DNA of 40,424 nt from Streptomyces coryli (GTDB lineage Bacteria > Actinomycetota > Actinomycetes > Streptomycetales > Streptomycetaceae): contig NZ_JAAKZV010000047.1 in the NCBI RefSeq assembly GCF_011044975.1, forward strand, positions 1-40,424, in the 5' to 3' direction. The position numbers and the translations under genes were made by a program. Below, one piece after another: positions 7,941 through 15,076 of this stretch. The notes beneath the pieces are model-generated. The model did not search any database. It was not told the DNA's origin and saw only the letters and a program-made list of their open reading frames with translations. The stretch's first letter is position 1, and the number at the start of each line of letters is the position of its first letter.

Positions 7941-8942
7941 TTACGCCACCGCGCCGCCCACCAGCGCGATCCCCAGCGGCGTGCGCTCGTACAGCACCTC
8001 GTGCCGCGCCCGCCGCGCGGACAGCAGCCCTGCCGCCCTGAGCACCTTCAGGTGCGCCGATACGGACGAGGGCGCGAGGCCCACCCGCGCGGCGAGCGCG
8101 CTGGTCGACGCCGGCTCGTCCAGCGCGGCCAGCACCCGGGCCCGGCCCGTCCCCAGCAGCTGCTCGAGGGCCTGCGCCGCCTCCGGCGCGGCATGCCGCA
8201 GCCACAGCCCGCCGACGCCGCGGGCCGGATAGATCACGGTCGCCTGCCACGGCGGCCGGAAGCCGCTCACCACATCGGGCCACACGAACGCGCTCGGCAT
8301 CAGGAGCAGCCCGTCCCCCTCCAGGGCCCGCTCGTAGACCTCGCGGTCCCGGGTCTGCACGGTCACCACGCCGTCCTCGTACGACACCCGCTCGTGCAGC
8401 CCCGCGAACAGGCCGGCGAGGCCGTGCGCCGCCAACTGCCGCGCCCGGTAAGCGATCTCCGCGTCCAGCAGCTCGCGCAGCCGCGGCCAGTACGGCTCGA
8501 CGAGCGTGTGCCAGGCCCGCTCCGTAAGATCCGCCAGCCGGCGCACCGCGGCCGCCGGATCGGTGAGCAGCTCCTGCCCGAGCGCCGAGTCCCGGGCGCC
8601 CGGGATGGTGGCGAACGACAGCTCCATCTCCGCGCGCGCCAGCTGCGGGTCGGTCGCCCGCAGCCGGGCGATGCCCTCCTCGGGTGAGGTGTACGCGGAC
8701 TGCGGCGGCCCGCCGAGGAAGTCCGGCGTGTACGCGGGCCGGTCGGCCGGCATGAAGATCCACAGCGGCTCCAGATCGAGCCCGGCCGCCGCCCCGCTCA
8801 GCTGCCGCAGCCACGGCAGGTGATAGCCGTGCCGGTCCGCGCGCCGCAGCGTACGCACGGCCTCGTGCGTCTCGAAGACCGGCGAGATCGCGAAGCGACA
8901 CCGCAGCAGGTCATCGGCGCCGACGCGCATCAGCACCGGCAT
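7941..8942 (-). CDS. ArsR-type winged-helix regulator with DUF5937-like N-terminal domain
   Basis: A 333-aa regulator with a long N-terminal domain (about residues 1-255, DUF5937-like: FAISPVFETHEAVRTL, HLPWLRQLSG, VIYPARGVGGLW) and a C-terminal ArsR-type HTH (about 265-325: RARVLAALDEPASTSALAARVGLAPSSVSAHLKVLRAAGLL). No Cys-rich metal site is seen, so a metal sensor is unlikely; the large domain probably binds a small ligand. The start is ATG at 8942 behind GGAGGT; an in-frame GTG at 8948 lies within that ribosome site. It diverges from the MFS transporter, with a perfect palindrome between them, which suggests that it represses both. Confidence 0.85.
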   Translation of the reverse strand: MPVLMRVGADDLLRCRFAISPVFETHEAVRTLRRADRHGYHLPWLRQLSGAAAGLDLEPLWIFMPADRPAYTPDFLGGPPQSAYTSPEEGIARLRATDPQLARAEMELSFATIPGARDSALGQELLTDPAAAVRRLADLTERAWHTLVEPYWPRLRELLDAEIAYRARQLAAHGLAGLFAGLHERVSYEDGVVTVQTRDREVYERALEGDGLLLMPSAFVWPDVVSGFRPPWQATVIYPARGVGGLWLRHAAPEAAQALEQLLGTGRARVLAALDEPASTSALAARVGLAPSSVSAHLKVLRAAGLLSARRARHEVLYERTPLGIALVGGAVA

Positions 8943-8957
8943 GGCCACCTCCAGAGA

Positions 8958-8973
8958 TTCGGCTCCAGCCGAA
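8958..8973. promoter_or_regulatory. Palindromic operator between ArsR-type regulator and MFS gene
   Basis: TTCGGCT-CC-AGCCGAA has perfect 7-bp arms and a 2-bp centre. It lies in the 71-bp divergent region, about 15 bp upstream of the regulator start and 40 bp upstream of the transporter start. This is well placed for one dimer to block both promoters. Confidence 0.65.
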
Positions 8974-9013
8974 AGACTAGATCGCCCCGGCGGCCGGGCA
9001 CACCGTTTCCTCC

Positions 9014-10282
9014 ATGACCACGACCACCGCCGCCGCCCCGAAGTCCGTCGGCTACCGCGCCGTCTTCGCCGTCCGCGAGTTCCGCTACGTCTTCGCCGCG
9101 CACGTGCTGTCCATCCTCGGCGAGGTCGTGGCCGCCATCGCCCTGACGGTGCTGGTCTACGAGCAGACCGCCTCCCCGCTGCTGTCCGCCCTCAGCTTCG
9201 GCGTCGGCCTGCTGCCGTACGTCCTCGGCGGCGTGCTGCTCTCCGAGGTCGCCGACCGCTACCCGGCCCGCCGGGTGCTGGTGACCTGCGACCTCTTCGC
9301 CGCCGTCTGCATCGCGGCGATGGTGCTGCCCGGGATGCCGGTGGTCGCGCTGCTGCTGCTCCGCTTCCTGGCCGGCGTCGTCTCGCCGGTCTTCGCCGGG
9401 ACCCGGGCGGCGACGCTGAGCGACATCCTCGGCGAGGGCGACCGCTTCGTCCTCGGCCGCTCGGTGATCCGGCTGACGGCGCAGAGCGCGCAGCTCGTCG
9501 GCTTCGCGCTCGGCGGCGTGCTGGCCGCCTTCTCGCCGCGCGGCACGCTGCTGTTCACGGTGGCGGGGCTGCTCGGCTCGGCGCTGGTGCTGCGCCTGGG
9601 CACCCGGCGCCGCCCGGCGCGCTCGGCGGCGGACGGCTCGCGGGCCGGGTCCGGCGCGGTCGTCGCCTCGCTGGCCGCCGCCCGCGGCCTGCTCGCCGAC
9701 CGCCGCATCCGCGCGCTGATGGTCTTCCTCTGGGTCCCGCCCACCTTCGTGGTCGCTCCGGAGGCGCTCGCCGCCGCGTACGCCGACGAGCTCGGCCTCA
9801 GCGCCGTAGGCCTCGGGCTGATGCTCTGCGGAATGCCGGTGGGTGCGCTGGTGAGCGAGGCTCTCGCGGGCTCCCTGCTGGGCCCGCGCGGCCGCGCCCG
9901 GATCGTGCTGCCGGTCGGGGTGCTGGCGACGGTCCCCGCGATCGGCTACGCCGCCCATCCGTCCTTCGCCTGGGCGCTCCCGCTCCTGGTCCTGACCGGC
10001 TTCGGCATCTCGTACTCGCTCGGCCTCGACCAGTGGTTCATCGCCGCCGTCCCGACCGAGCTGCGCGGCCGGGCGATGACGCTGCAGACGGCAGGCCTGA
10101 TGACCTTCCAGGGATTGGGCATGGCGGGCGCGGGGGCGGTGGCGGAGTGGCTGCCGGTGCATGTGGCGATCGCCGCGATCGGCATTACGGGGACGGTGTG
10201 CTCGGCGCTCGCGGCGGTCGCGGTCGTACGCACCCGGCCGAAGGGCCGACCGAAGGGCGAGACGGGGCTGACCACGATATGA
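9014..10282 (+). CDS. MFS family transporter (probable exporter)
   Basis: A 422-aa major-facilitator protein with about 12 hydrophobic segments. The short N-terminal tail is followed by YRAVFAVREFRYVFAAHVLSILGEVVAAIALTVLVYEQT, and the conserved loop-2 motif appears as LSEVADRYPARRVLVTCDL, as in the MFS-3-like exporters. A charged cytoplasmic loop of about 25 residues separates the halves. The substrate cannot be read from the sequence. The context beside a ligand-sensing-type repressor and operator is typical of drug or metabolite efflux. The start is ATG at 9014. Confidence 0.88.
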   Translation: MTTTTAAAPKSVGYRAVFAVREFRYVFAAHVLSILGEVVAAIALTVLVYEQTASPLLSALSFGVGLLPYVLGGVLLSEVADRYPARRVLVTCDLFAAVCIAAMVLPGMPVVALLLLRFLAGVVSPVFAGTRAATLSDILGEGDRFVLGRSVIRLTAQSAQLVGFALGGVLAAFSPRGTLLFTVAGLLGSALVLRLGTRRRPARSAADGSRAGSGAVVASLAAARGLLADRRIRALMVFLWVPPTFVVAPEALAAAYADELGLSAVGLGLMLCGMPVGALVSEALAGSLLGPRGRARIVLPVGVLATVPAIGYAAHPSFAWALPLLVLTGFGISYSLGLDQWFIAAVPTELRGRAMTLQTAGLMTFQGLGMAGAGAVAEWLPVHVAIAAIGITGTVCSALAAVAVVRTRPKGRPKGETGLTTI

Positions 10283-10290
10283 CCAGCCGG

Positions 10291-10304
10291 TAGGGTCGGC
10301 CTCG
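10291..10304 (+). promoter_or_regulatory. -10 box and leaderless start of second MarR gene
   Basis: TAGGGT (10291-10296) is followed by exactly 7 nt and then the GTG at 10304, with no ribosome-binding site. The box lies 8 nt after the MFS stop, so this gene has its own promoter despite the tight spacing. Confidence 0.6.
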
Positions 10305-10813
10305 TGCCGAAGCCGCTCAGTCTGTCGTTCGACCCGATCGCACGCGCCTCCGATCTGTGGGAGCAGCGCTGGGGCGCCGTGCCCTCGATGGGTGCGATCA
10401 CGTCGGTGATGCGCGCCCACCAGATCCTGCTCTCGCAGGTCGACGCGGTCGTGAAGCCCTACGGACTGACCTTCGCGCGCTACGAGGCCCTGGTGCTGCT
10501 CACCTTCTCCAAGGCCGGCGAGCTGCCGATGTCCAAGATCGGCGAACGCCTGATGGTCCACCCCACCTCGGTCACCAACACCATCGACCGCCTGGTGACG
10601 TCCGGCTACGTCGACAAGCGCCCCAACCCCAACGACGGCCGCGGCACCCTCGCCTCCATCACCGACAAGGGCCGCGAGGTGGTGGAGTCGGCCACCCAGG
10701 ACCTGATGGACATGGACTTCGGCCTGGGCGCGTACGACGCCGAGGAATGCGCGGAGATCTTCGCGATGCTGCGCCCGCTGCGGGTGAGCGCGGGGGACTT
10801 CGAGGAGCGCTGA
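10304..10813 (+). CDS. MarR family transcriptional regulator
   Basis: A 169-aa winged-helix MarR protein. An N-terminal extension (residues 1-30, SFDPIARASDLWEQRWG) precedes the dimer helix and the HTH: ELPMSKIGERLMVHPTSVTNTIDRLVTSGYVDKRPNPNDGRGTLASITDKG, with the wing DxRxxxxxxTxxG pattern. It is a well-kept actinobacterial type; the target is unknown. A DUF3817 gene follows after 23 nt and icmA 494 nt downstream of its stop, so a role in acyl-CoA metabolism is possible but only by neighbourhood. Confidence 0.9.
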   Translation: MPKPLSLSFDPIARASDLWEQRWGAVPSMGAITSVMRAHQILLSQVDAVVKPYGLTFARYEALVLLTFSKAGELPMSKIGERLMVHPTSVTNTIDRLVTSGYVDKRPNPNDGRGTLASITDKGREVVESATQDLMDMDFGLGAYDAEECAEIFAMLRPLRVSAGDFEER

Positions 10814-10823
10814 CGGGGGCAGC

Positions 10824-10837
10824 TACCCTCGTGGGCA
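10824..10837 (+). promoter_or_regulatory. -10 box and leaderless start of DUF3817 gene
   Basis: TACCCT (10824-10829) is followed by exactly 7 nt and then the ATG at 10837. An in-frame GTG at 10831 would fall before the predicted transcription start. Confidence 0.55.
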
Positions 10838-11175
10838 TGAAGAAGAGCGTTCTGACCCGGTACCGGACGATGGCCTACGTCACCGGTGTGCTGCTGGTCC
10901 TGCTGTGCCTCGGAATGATCGGCAAGTACGTCCTGGACCTCTCGGGTGCGGACGGCTTCACCAAGGTCGTCGGCATCGCCCACGGCTGGCTGTACATCCT
11001 CTACCTGGTCTTCGCCTTCGACCTGGGCTCCAAGGCGAAGTGGCCGGTCGGCAAGCAGCTGTGGGTGCTGCTCGCGGGCACGATTCCGACGGCGGCGTTC
11101 TTCGTCGAGCGGAAGGTCAGCCGCGAGGTGGAGGCGAAGGTCACGTCGGATGACGGGGACCTGGCGAAGGCCTGA
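10837..11175 (+). CDS. DUF3817 integral membrane protein
   Basis: A 112-aa membrane protein with three hydrophobic segments (about residues 12-28, 45-62, 72-88) and the DUF3817 pattern GIAHGWLYILYLVFAFDLGSKAKWPVGKQLWVLLAGTIPTAAFFVERKV. The function is unknown. It is a paralogue of the product at 4940-5272, sharing the HG...YxxF..D segment, the short basic loop and the IP/LPT-FF-R end. It lies between a MarR gene and icmA with its own -10 box. The tail is short and acidic (SDDGD). Confidence 0.87.
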   Translation: MKKSVLTRYRTMAYVTGVLLVLLCLGMIGKYVLDLSGADGFTKVVGIAHGWLYILYLVFAFDLGSKAKWPVGKQLWVLLAGTIPTAAFFVERKVSREVEAKVTSDDGDLAKA

Positions 11176-11249
11176 GGTCTGAGTCCTGAGGCCTGAGGGG
11201 CACCTCTCTGACCTGGCTCCTTGCGTGAACGGCCGCTAACCCGGGACAA

Positions 11250-11269
11250 TTACTAGGACGTCCTAGTAA
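11250..11269. promoter_or_regulatory. Perfect 20-bp palindrome upstream of icmA
   Basis: TTACTAGGACGTCCTAGTAA is a gapless perfect palindrome 38 bp before the icmA ATG. It stands out as AT-rich against the surrounding sequence and overlaps plausible -10 sequences (TAGGAC, TAGTAA). CCCGGG hexamers sit on both sides at similar distances. It is a strong candidate operator for a dimeric regulator of icmA; the protein is not identified. Confidence 0.65.
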
Positions 11270-11307
11270 CTGCCCGGCGAACCCGGGCTCGGAGAGGCGG
11301 TAACGGC

Positions 11308-13008
11308 ATGGACGCCGAGCAGATCGGGGCAGGTCGCAAGCGCTGGCAGGAGCGGTACGACGCCGCCCGTAAGCGCGACGCCGACTTCACGACGCTCTCC
11401 GGCGACGCGGTCGAGCCGGTCTACGGACCCCGCCCAGGTGACGCGTACGAGGGCTTCGAGCGCATCGGCTGGCCGGGGGAGTACCCGTTCACCCGCGGCC
11501 TGTACGCCACCGGCTACCGCGGCCGCACCTGGACCATCCGGCAGTTCGCGGGCTTCGGCAATGCCGAGCAGACCAACGAGCGCTACAAGATGATCCTGAA
11601 GGCGGGCGGCGGCGGCCTGTCCGTCGCCTTCGACATGCCGACGCTGATGGGTCGCGACTCCGACGACCCGCGCTCGCTCGGCGAGGTCGGGCACTGCGGG
11701 GTGGCGATCGACTCGGCGGCGGACATGGAGGTCCTGTTCAAGGACATCCCGCTGGGCGACGTCACGACATCGATGACGATCTCGGGCCCGGCGGTCCCGG
11801 TCTTCTGTATGTACCTGGTCGCGGCGGAGCGCCAGGGCGTGGACCCGGCGGTGCTCAACGGCACGCTCCAGACCGACATCTTCAAGGAGTACATCGCGCA
11901 GAAGGAGTGGCTCTTCACCCCCGAGCCGCACCTGCGCCTCATCGGCGACCTGATGGAGCACTGCGCGCAGGGCATCCCCGCGTACAAGCCACTGTCGGTG
12001 TCCGGCTACCACATCCGTGAGGCGGGTGCGACAGCCGCGCAGGAGCTGGCGTACACCCTCGCCGACGGCTTCGGTTACGTGGAGCTGGGGCTGTCGCGGG
12101 GCCTCGACGTGAATCGTTTCGCCCCAGGGCTGAGCTTCTTCTTCGACGCCCACGTCGACTTCTTCGAGGAGATCGCCAAGTTCCGCGCGGCGCGCCGGAT
12201 CTGGGCGCGCTGGATGCGCGATGTGTACGGGGCGACGAGCGAGAAGGCGCAGTGGCTGCGCTTCCACACGCAGACGGCGGGCGTCTCGCTGACGGCGCAG
12301 CAGCCGTACAACAACGTGGTCCGGACGGCAGTCGAGGCGCTGGCGGCGGTGCTCGGCGGCACGAACTCGCTGCACACGAACGCGCTGGACGAGACCTTGG
12401 CGCTCCCGTCCGAGCAGGCGGCGGAGATCGCGCTGCGCACCCAGCAGGTGCTGATGGAGGAGACCGGCGTCGCCAACGTGGCCGACCCGCTGGGCGGTTC
12501 CTGGTACCTCGAGCAGCTCACGGACCGCATCGAGGCCGACGCGGAGAAGATCTTCGAGCAGATCAAGGAGCGGGGGGTGCGCGCGCACCCGGACGGTCAG
12601 CACCCGATCGGCCCGATCACGTCGGGCATCCTGCGCGGCATCGAGGACGGCTGGTTCACGGGCGAGATCGCGGAGTCGGCCTTCCAGTACCAGCAGTCCC
12701 TGGAGAAGGGCGACAAGAGGGTCGTCGGCGTGAACGCCCACCACGGGTCGGTGACCGGCGATCTGGAGATCCTCCGGGTCAGCCATGAGGTGGAGCGCGA
12801 GCAGGTGCGGGTGCTCAGCGGCCGTAAGTCGGCCCGGGATGATGCGGCGGTACGGGCGGCGCTGGACGGGATGCTGGCGGCGGCCCGCGATGGCTCGAAC
12901 ATGATCGAGCCGATGCTGACGGCGGTGCGCGCCGAGGCCACGCTGGGGGAGATCTGCAATGTCCTGCGGGACGAGTGGGGGGTCTATACGGAGCCGGCGG
13001 GCTTCTGA
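11308..13008 (+). CDS. icmA: Isobutyryl-CoA mutase large subunit IcmA
   Basis: A coenzyme-B12-dependent acyl-CoA mutase large subunit that interconverts isobutyryl-CoA and n-butyryl-CoA, linking valine breakdown with butyrate and polyketide precursor supply. At 566 aa it has the length of known Streptomyces IcmA and lacks the C-terminal B12-binding domain of methylmalonyl-CoA mutase. Two residues that separate the families read as isobutyryl type: Phe80 in TIRQFAGF (Tyr in methylmalonyl-CoA mutase) and Gln198 in EYIAQKEW (Arg in methylmalonyl-CoA mutase, where it holds the carboxylate). The small subunit (IcmB, B12-binding) is not in this window and must be encoded elsewhere. The start is ATG at 11308 behind GGAGAGG. 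A 20-bp palindrome upstream suggests dedicated control. Confidence 0.93.
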   Translation: MDAEQIGAGRKRWQERYDAARKRDADFTTLSGDAVEPVYGPRPGDAYEGFERIGWPGEYPFTRGLYATGYRGRTWTIRQFAGFGNAEQTNERYKMILKAGGGGLSVAFDMPTLMGRDSDDPRSLGEVGHCGVAIDSAADMEVLFKDIPLGDVTTSMTISGPAVPVFCMYLVAAERQGVDPAVLNGTLQTDIFKEYIAQKEWLFTPEPHLRLIGDLMEHCAQGIPAYKPLSVSGYHIREAGATAAQELAYTLADGFGYVELGLSRGLDVNRFAPGLSFFFDAHVDFFEEIAKFRAARRIWARWMRDVYGATSEKAQWLRFHTQTAGVSLTAQQPYNNVVRTAVEALAAVLGGTNSLHTNALDETLALPSEQAAEIALRTQQVLMEETGVANVADPLGGSWYLEQLTDRIEADAEKIFEQIKERGVRAHPDGQHPIGPITSGILRGIEDGWFTGEIAESAFQYQQSLEKGDKRVVGVNAHHGSVTGDLEILRVSHEVEREQVRVLSGRKSARDDAAVRAALDGMLAAARDGSNMIEPMLTAVRAEATLGEICNVLRDEWGVYTEPAGF

Positions 13009-13079
13009 CGTTGTGCCCTATGCCGCGCCCGCCCGCTGGTCCCGCTGGCTGAGGGCGGTCTCGCGCCGCTGCCACGGGG

Positions 13080-13595
13080 GAGTTGGCATCGGATGGTGAC
13101 GGCCGCGCGGCCGGCTTCCCGCTGGTCCCGGCGCCGGTGAGTTGGCTGGCTACGGGAGGGGTGGGGCGTTGGTCTGCCGGGCGGCGCTCGTGGTCGGCGG
13201 TCCCAGTAGCGGGCTGGACGGCTTGGGGTGCCGGGTGGCGGTGCGCCTCGCCTGCCCGTCAGGACTGCGGGAGGATGCCTGCCCTTCCCCCGACACACCC
13301 CCAGGAAAAAGAGCGCGCGCCTACCCTCGTGCGCCCCGCGCTCGTGCCTTCGCGCCTCGCCCTGCCCGGGCCAAGCCCCGCCCCGCAGGCCACCACAGTC
13401 CCGCGCCCGGACGCCCCGGCCTCCACTTCCCCGGGCCCCCGGGCTCCTCCGCCCTGCCGCGTTCCGCCCGGAAACAAACCGCTGCCCGGCAGATCAACGC
13501 CCTCCGCCGCCCCACTCCTCCCGTAGCCAGCCAACCCACCGGCACCGCCCGGAACTCACGACGGCAACGCGGCCGTCACCATCCGCTACCAACTC
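13080..13595. repeat. Long imperfect inverted repeat in a gene-free stretch
   Basis: The 657-bp interval after icmA (13009-13665) has no credible gene. Most of it is one large inverted repeat. Left-arm blocks 13080-13107, 13133-13168 and 13169-13186 pair in order with right-arm blocks 13568-13595, 13508-13543 and 13480-13497. By hand alignment the matches are 25-26/28, 34/36 and 16/18. The arms share GTTGGCTGGCTACGGGAGG. The region between the arms (13187-13479) is very GC-rich, Pro-codon-like in several frames and contains no clear ORF. Single-stranded DNA or RNA from it could fold into a stem of about 100 bp with a 300-nt loop. Confidence 0.75.
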
Positions 13596-13653
13596 ACCCG
13601 CTGCCAACTCACCCGCGCCGACCTCGCCCCACGCGACGGCCTACGGCCGGGGA

Positions 13654-13666
13654 TAGGCTCAGCAAG
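13654..13666 (+). promoter_or_regulatory. -10 box and leaderless start of small membrane protein gene
   Basis: TAGGCT (13654-13659) is followed by 6 nt and then the GTG at 13666, with no ribosome-binding site. Confidence 0.5.
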
Positions 13667-13872
13667 TGCACAGAAAACGAATCCGCGTCTCAACGGTCGG
13701 TTTCTGCGCCATCTGGTGGGCTGCAGCCACCGCCGGATTCTGGCTGCTGAGCAAGCTCAGCGACCAAGCCATGGGATGGCCGACCGCCGCCTGCTTCGCC
13801 CTCGTCGCCATCGTCAGTGGAGCCTTGGGCGAACGGTCACGCAACCGCCGACGCCGGCGAAGTCCCGGGTAA
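13666..13872 (+). CDS. Small membrane protein, unknown function
   Basis: A 68-aa protein with a basic N-terminus (HRKRIR), two hydrophobic segments (about residues 9-28 and 36-54, with WWAAATAGFWLL and ACFALVAIVSGALG), and a very basic end (RSRNRRRRRSPG). The charge layout predicts both termini inside. I do not recognise a family. Support is the GTG with a leaderless-type -10 box and the clean two-helix pattern. It stands alone between the inverted repeat and the monooxygenase-like gene. Confidence 0.6.
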   Translation: MHRKRIRVSTVGFCAIWWAAATAGFWLLSKLSDQAMGWPTAACFALVAIVSGALGERSRNRRRRRSPG

Positions 13873-13901
13873 GACCCTGTTCGGCCCGTAACGTCCCGCC
13901 A

Positions 13902-13914
13902 TAGAGTCGCCCCA
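13902..13914 (+). promoter_or_regulatory. -10 box and leaderless start of ABM-domain gene
   Basis: TAGAGT (13902-13907) is followed by 6 nt and then the ATG at 13914. No ribosome-binding site is present. Confidence 0.55.
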
Positions 13915-14246
13915 TGATCTGTCGTCAGTGGCGTGGCTGGACCACCAAGGACAACGCCGACGCCTACGAGCACATCGTCCGGGGACAAGTCATCCCCGGC
14001 ATCGAGGCGATGCGCATACCAGGTTTCCTCTCGATCGACCTGGCCCGGCGCGAGCGCGACAGCGAGGACGACGTAGAGTTCATGACCCTGATGTGGTTCG
14101 ACGCTCTCGCCTCCGTCAAGGCCTTCATGGGTGAGGACTACGAGACGGCACACGTGCCCGCCGCCGCCCAAGCGGTGCTCACCCACTTCGACAAGCAGTC
14201 CGCGCACTACGAGGTACTCGACCGCCGCGACCAGCCCCGCCTCTGA
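13914..14246 (+). CDS. Antibiotic biosynthesis monooxygenase (ABM)-like small protein
   Basis: A 110-aa protein resembling the ABM/dimeric alpha-beta-barrel superfamily: a CRQWRGWT strand, helix NADAYEHIVRGQVIPGIEAM, the strand GFLSIDLARRER, then VEFMTLMWFDALASVKAFMGEDYETAHVP, the usual position of the final strand and helix. These proteins can oxidise quinol-type substrates or act as heme or stress proteins; the activity here is unknown. It converges on the response-regulator gene. A small GC-rich hairpin lies between them. Confidence 0.75.
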   Translation: MICRQWRGWTTKDNADAYEHIVRGQVIPGIEAMRIPGFLSIDLARRERDSEDDVEFMTLMWFDALASVKAFMGEDYETAHVPAAAQAVLTHFDKQSAHYEVLDRRDQPRL

Positions 14247-14254
14247 GCGCAGCC

Positions 14255-14280
14255 CCCGCGGTCGGACCGACGCGAGCGGG
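14255..14280. terminator. Possible bidirectional hairpin
   Basis: CCCGC (14255-14259) and GCGGG (14276-14280) enclose a GTCGG-A-CCGAC inverted repeat in the 42-bp gap between two convergent genes. The position suits a terminator for both; the stem is short and has no U-tract. Confidence 0.35.
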
Positions 14281-14288
14281 TGGCGGCC

Positions 14289-14951
14289 TCACCGCGCCTC
14301 CAGGCGATAGCCGGCGCCGCGGACCGTGTGGATCAGCCCGGGGCCCAGCTTGCGGCGCAGGGCACTCACGTACACCTCGACGATGTTCGGGTCGCCGCTC
14401 TCGTACGCGAAGTCCCAGGCGTAGTCGAGGATTTCGGCCTTGGACACCACCTCGCCCGGATGCAGCGCAAGCTGCTCGAGCACCGAGAACTCCTTCTTGG
14501 TGAGCGGTATTTCGGCGCCCGCGCGCAGCACGCGCCGGGCCACCGCGTCCACCCGCAGGTCACCCAGGGCAAGCGCAGCCCGCGTGCGGCCGGCGCGGTA
14601 GCGCAGCAGAGCCTTGATCCGGGCCACGAGCACCACAAATGAGAACGGCCTGGTGAGGTAGTCGTCCGCCCCCGTGTCCAGCCCTTCGGCCTCGTCGTAC
14701 TCGCCGTCCTTGCGGGTGAGCATCAGGATCGGTACGTCATCGCCCGCGGCCCGCAGCCTGGCGCAGACCCGGTATCCGTTCAGCCCGGGCAGCAGGACGC
14801 CGAGCACGATCAGGTCGTACGGCGCCATGGCGGCCCGGTGCAGCCCCGCGATGCCGTCGTGGACGACGTCCACGGCGAAGCCCTGCGCCTTCAGACCCTT
14901 GGCCAGGGAAGCGGCGAGCCGTTTCTCGTCCTCCACGATCAGCAGACGCAT
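14289..14951 (-). CDS. OmpR-family response regulator with lost phospho-acceptor
   Basis: A 220-aa two-domain regulator: receiver (1-118) and winged-helix trans_reg_C domain (about 128-218, ending HTVRGAGYRLEAR). The acidic pocket E7-D8-E9 is present. The phospho-acceptor position, which should read LDVxLPG, is Gly51 (IVLGVLLPGLNG), and the conserved Lys of the KPF motif is Arg101 (YLTRPFS). Either change is one base from the usual codon. The protein therefore probably cannot be phosphorylated in the normal way. No histidine kinase gene is adjacent. The start is ATG at 14951 with GAGGAGG upstream; a GTG at 14975 is possible. It diverges from the PepSY gene across TTCAGGTT direct repeats. The otherwise intact frame suggests retained DNA binding or a recent loss. 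Confidence 0.88.
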   Translation of the reverse strand: MRLLIVEDEKRLAASLAKGLKAQGFAVDVVHDGIAGLHRAAMAPYDLIVLGVLLPGLNGYRVCARLRAAGDDVPILMLTRKDGEYDEAEGLDTGADDYLTRPFSFVVLVARIKALLRYRAGRTRAALALGDLRVDAVARRVLRAGAEIPLTKKEFSVLEQLALHPGEVVSKAEILDYAWDFAYESGDPNIVEVYVSALRRKLGPGLIHTVRGAGYRLEAR

Positions 14952-14998
14952 GCGCCCCGGCCTCCTCTCACGCACACCTGAAATGATCTTCGACTGGC

Positions 14999-15017
14999 TT
15001 CAGGTTCCCTTCAGGTT
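14999..15017. promoter_or_regulatory. TTCAGGTT direct repeat, likely response-regulator site
   Basis: TTCAGGTT at 14999-15006 and again at 15010-15017 repeat with an 11-bp period, the usual layout for tandem OmpR-family binding. An inverted half site (CCTGAA) lies at about 14978-14983. A second symmetric motif, AGTAC-N5-GTACT, is at 15032-15046. All are in the divergent region between the response regulator and the PepSY gene. Confidence 0.55.
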
Positions 15018-15076
15018 CTTTGCGAAAGATTAGTACCTGTCGTACTTAACAGGACAAAGCGCCTGATGGGAGCCCC

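Noticed and set aside
8930-10561. 543-codon minus-strand frame opposite the MFS and MarR genes
   Set aside because: Arg/Gly/Gln/His-rich product spanning two real genes on the other strand.
11176-11307. Cobalamin riboswitch before the B12-dependent mutase gene
   Set aside because: Only 132 bp, dominated by a 20-bp DNA palindrome, and no B12-box-like sequence was seen.
13083-13750. Several overlapping Pro/Ala/Arg-rich frames in the gene-free stretch
   Set aside because: Three frames on one strand are open at once, compositions are extreme, no start signals are visible, and they run across the inverted repeat.
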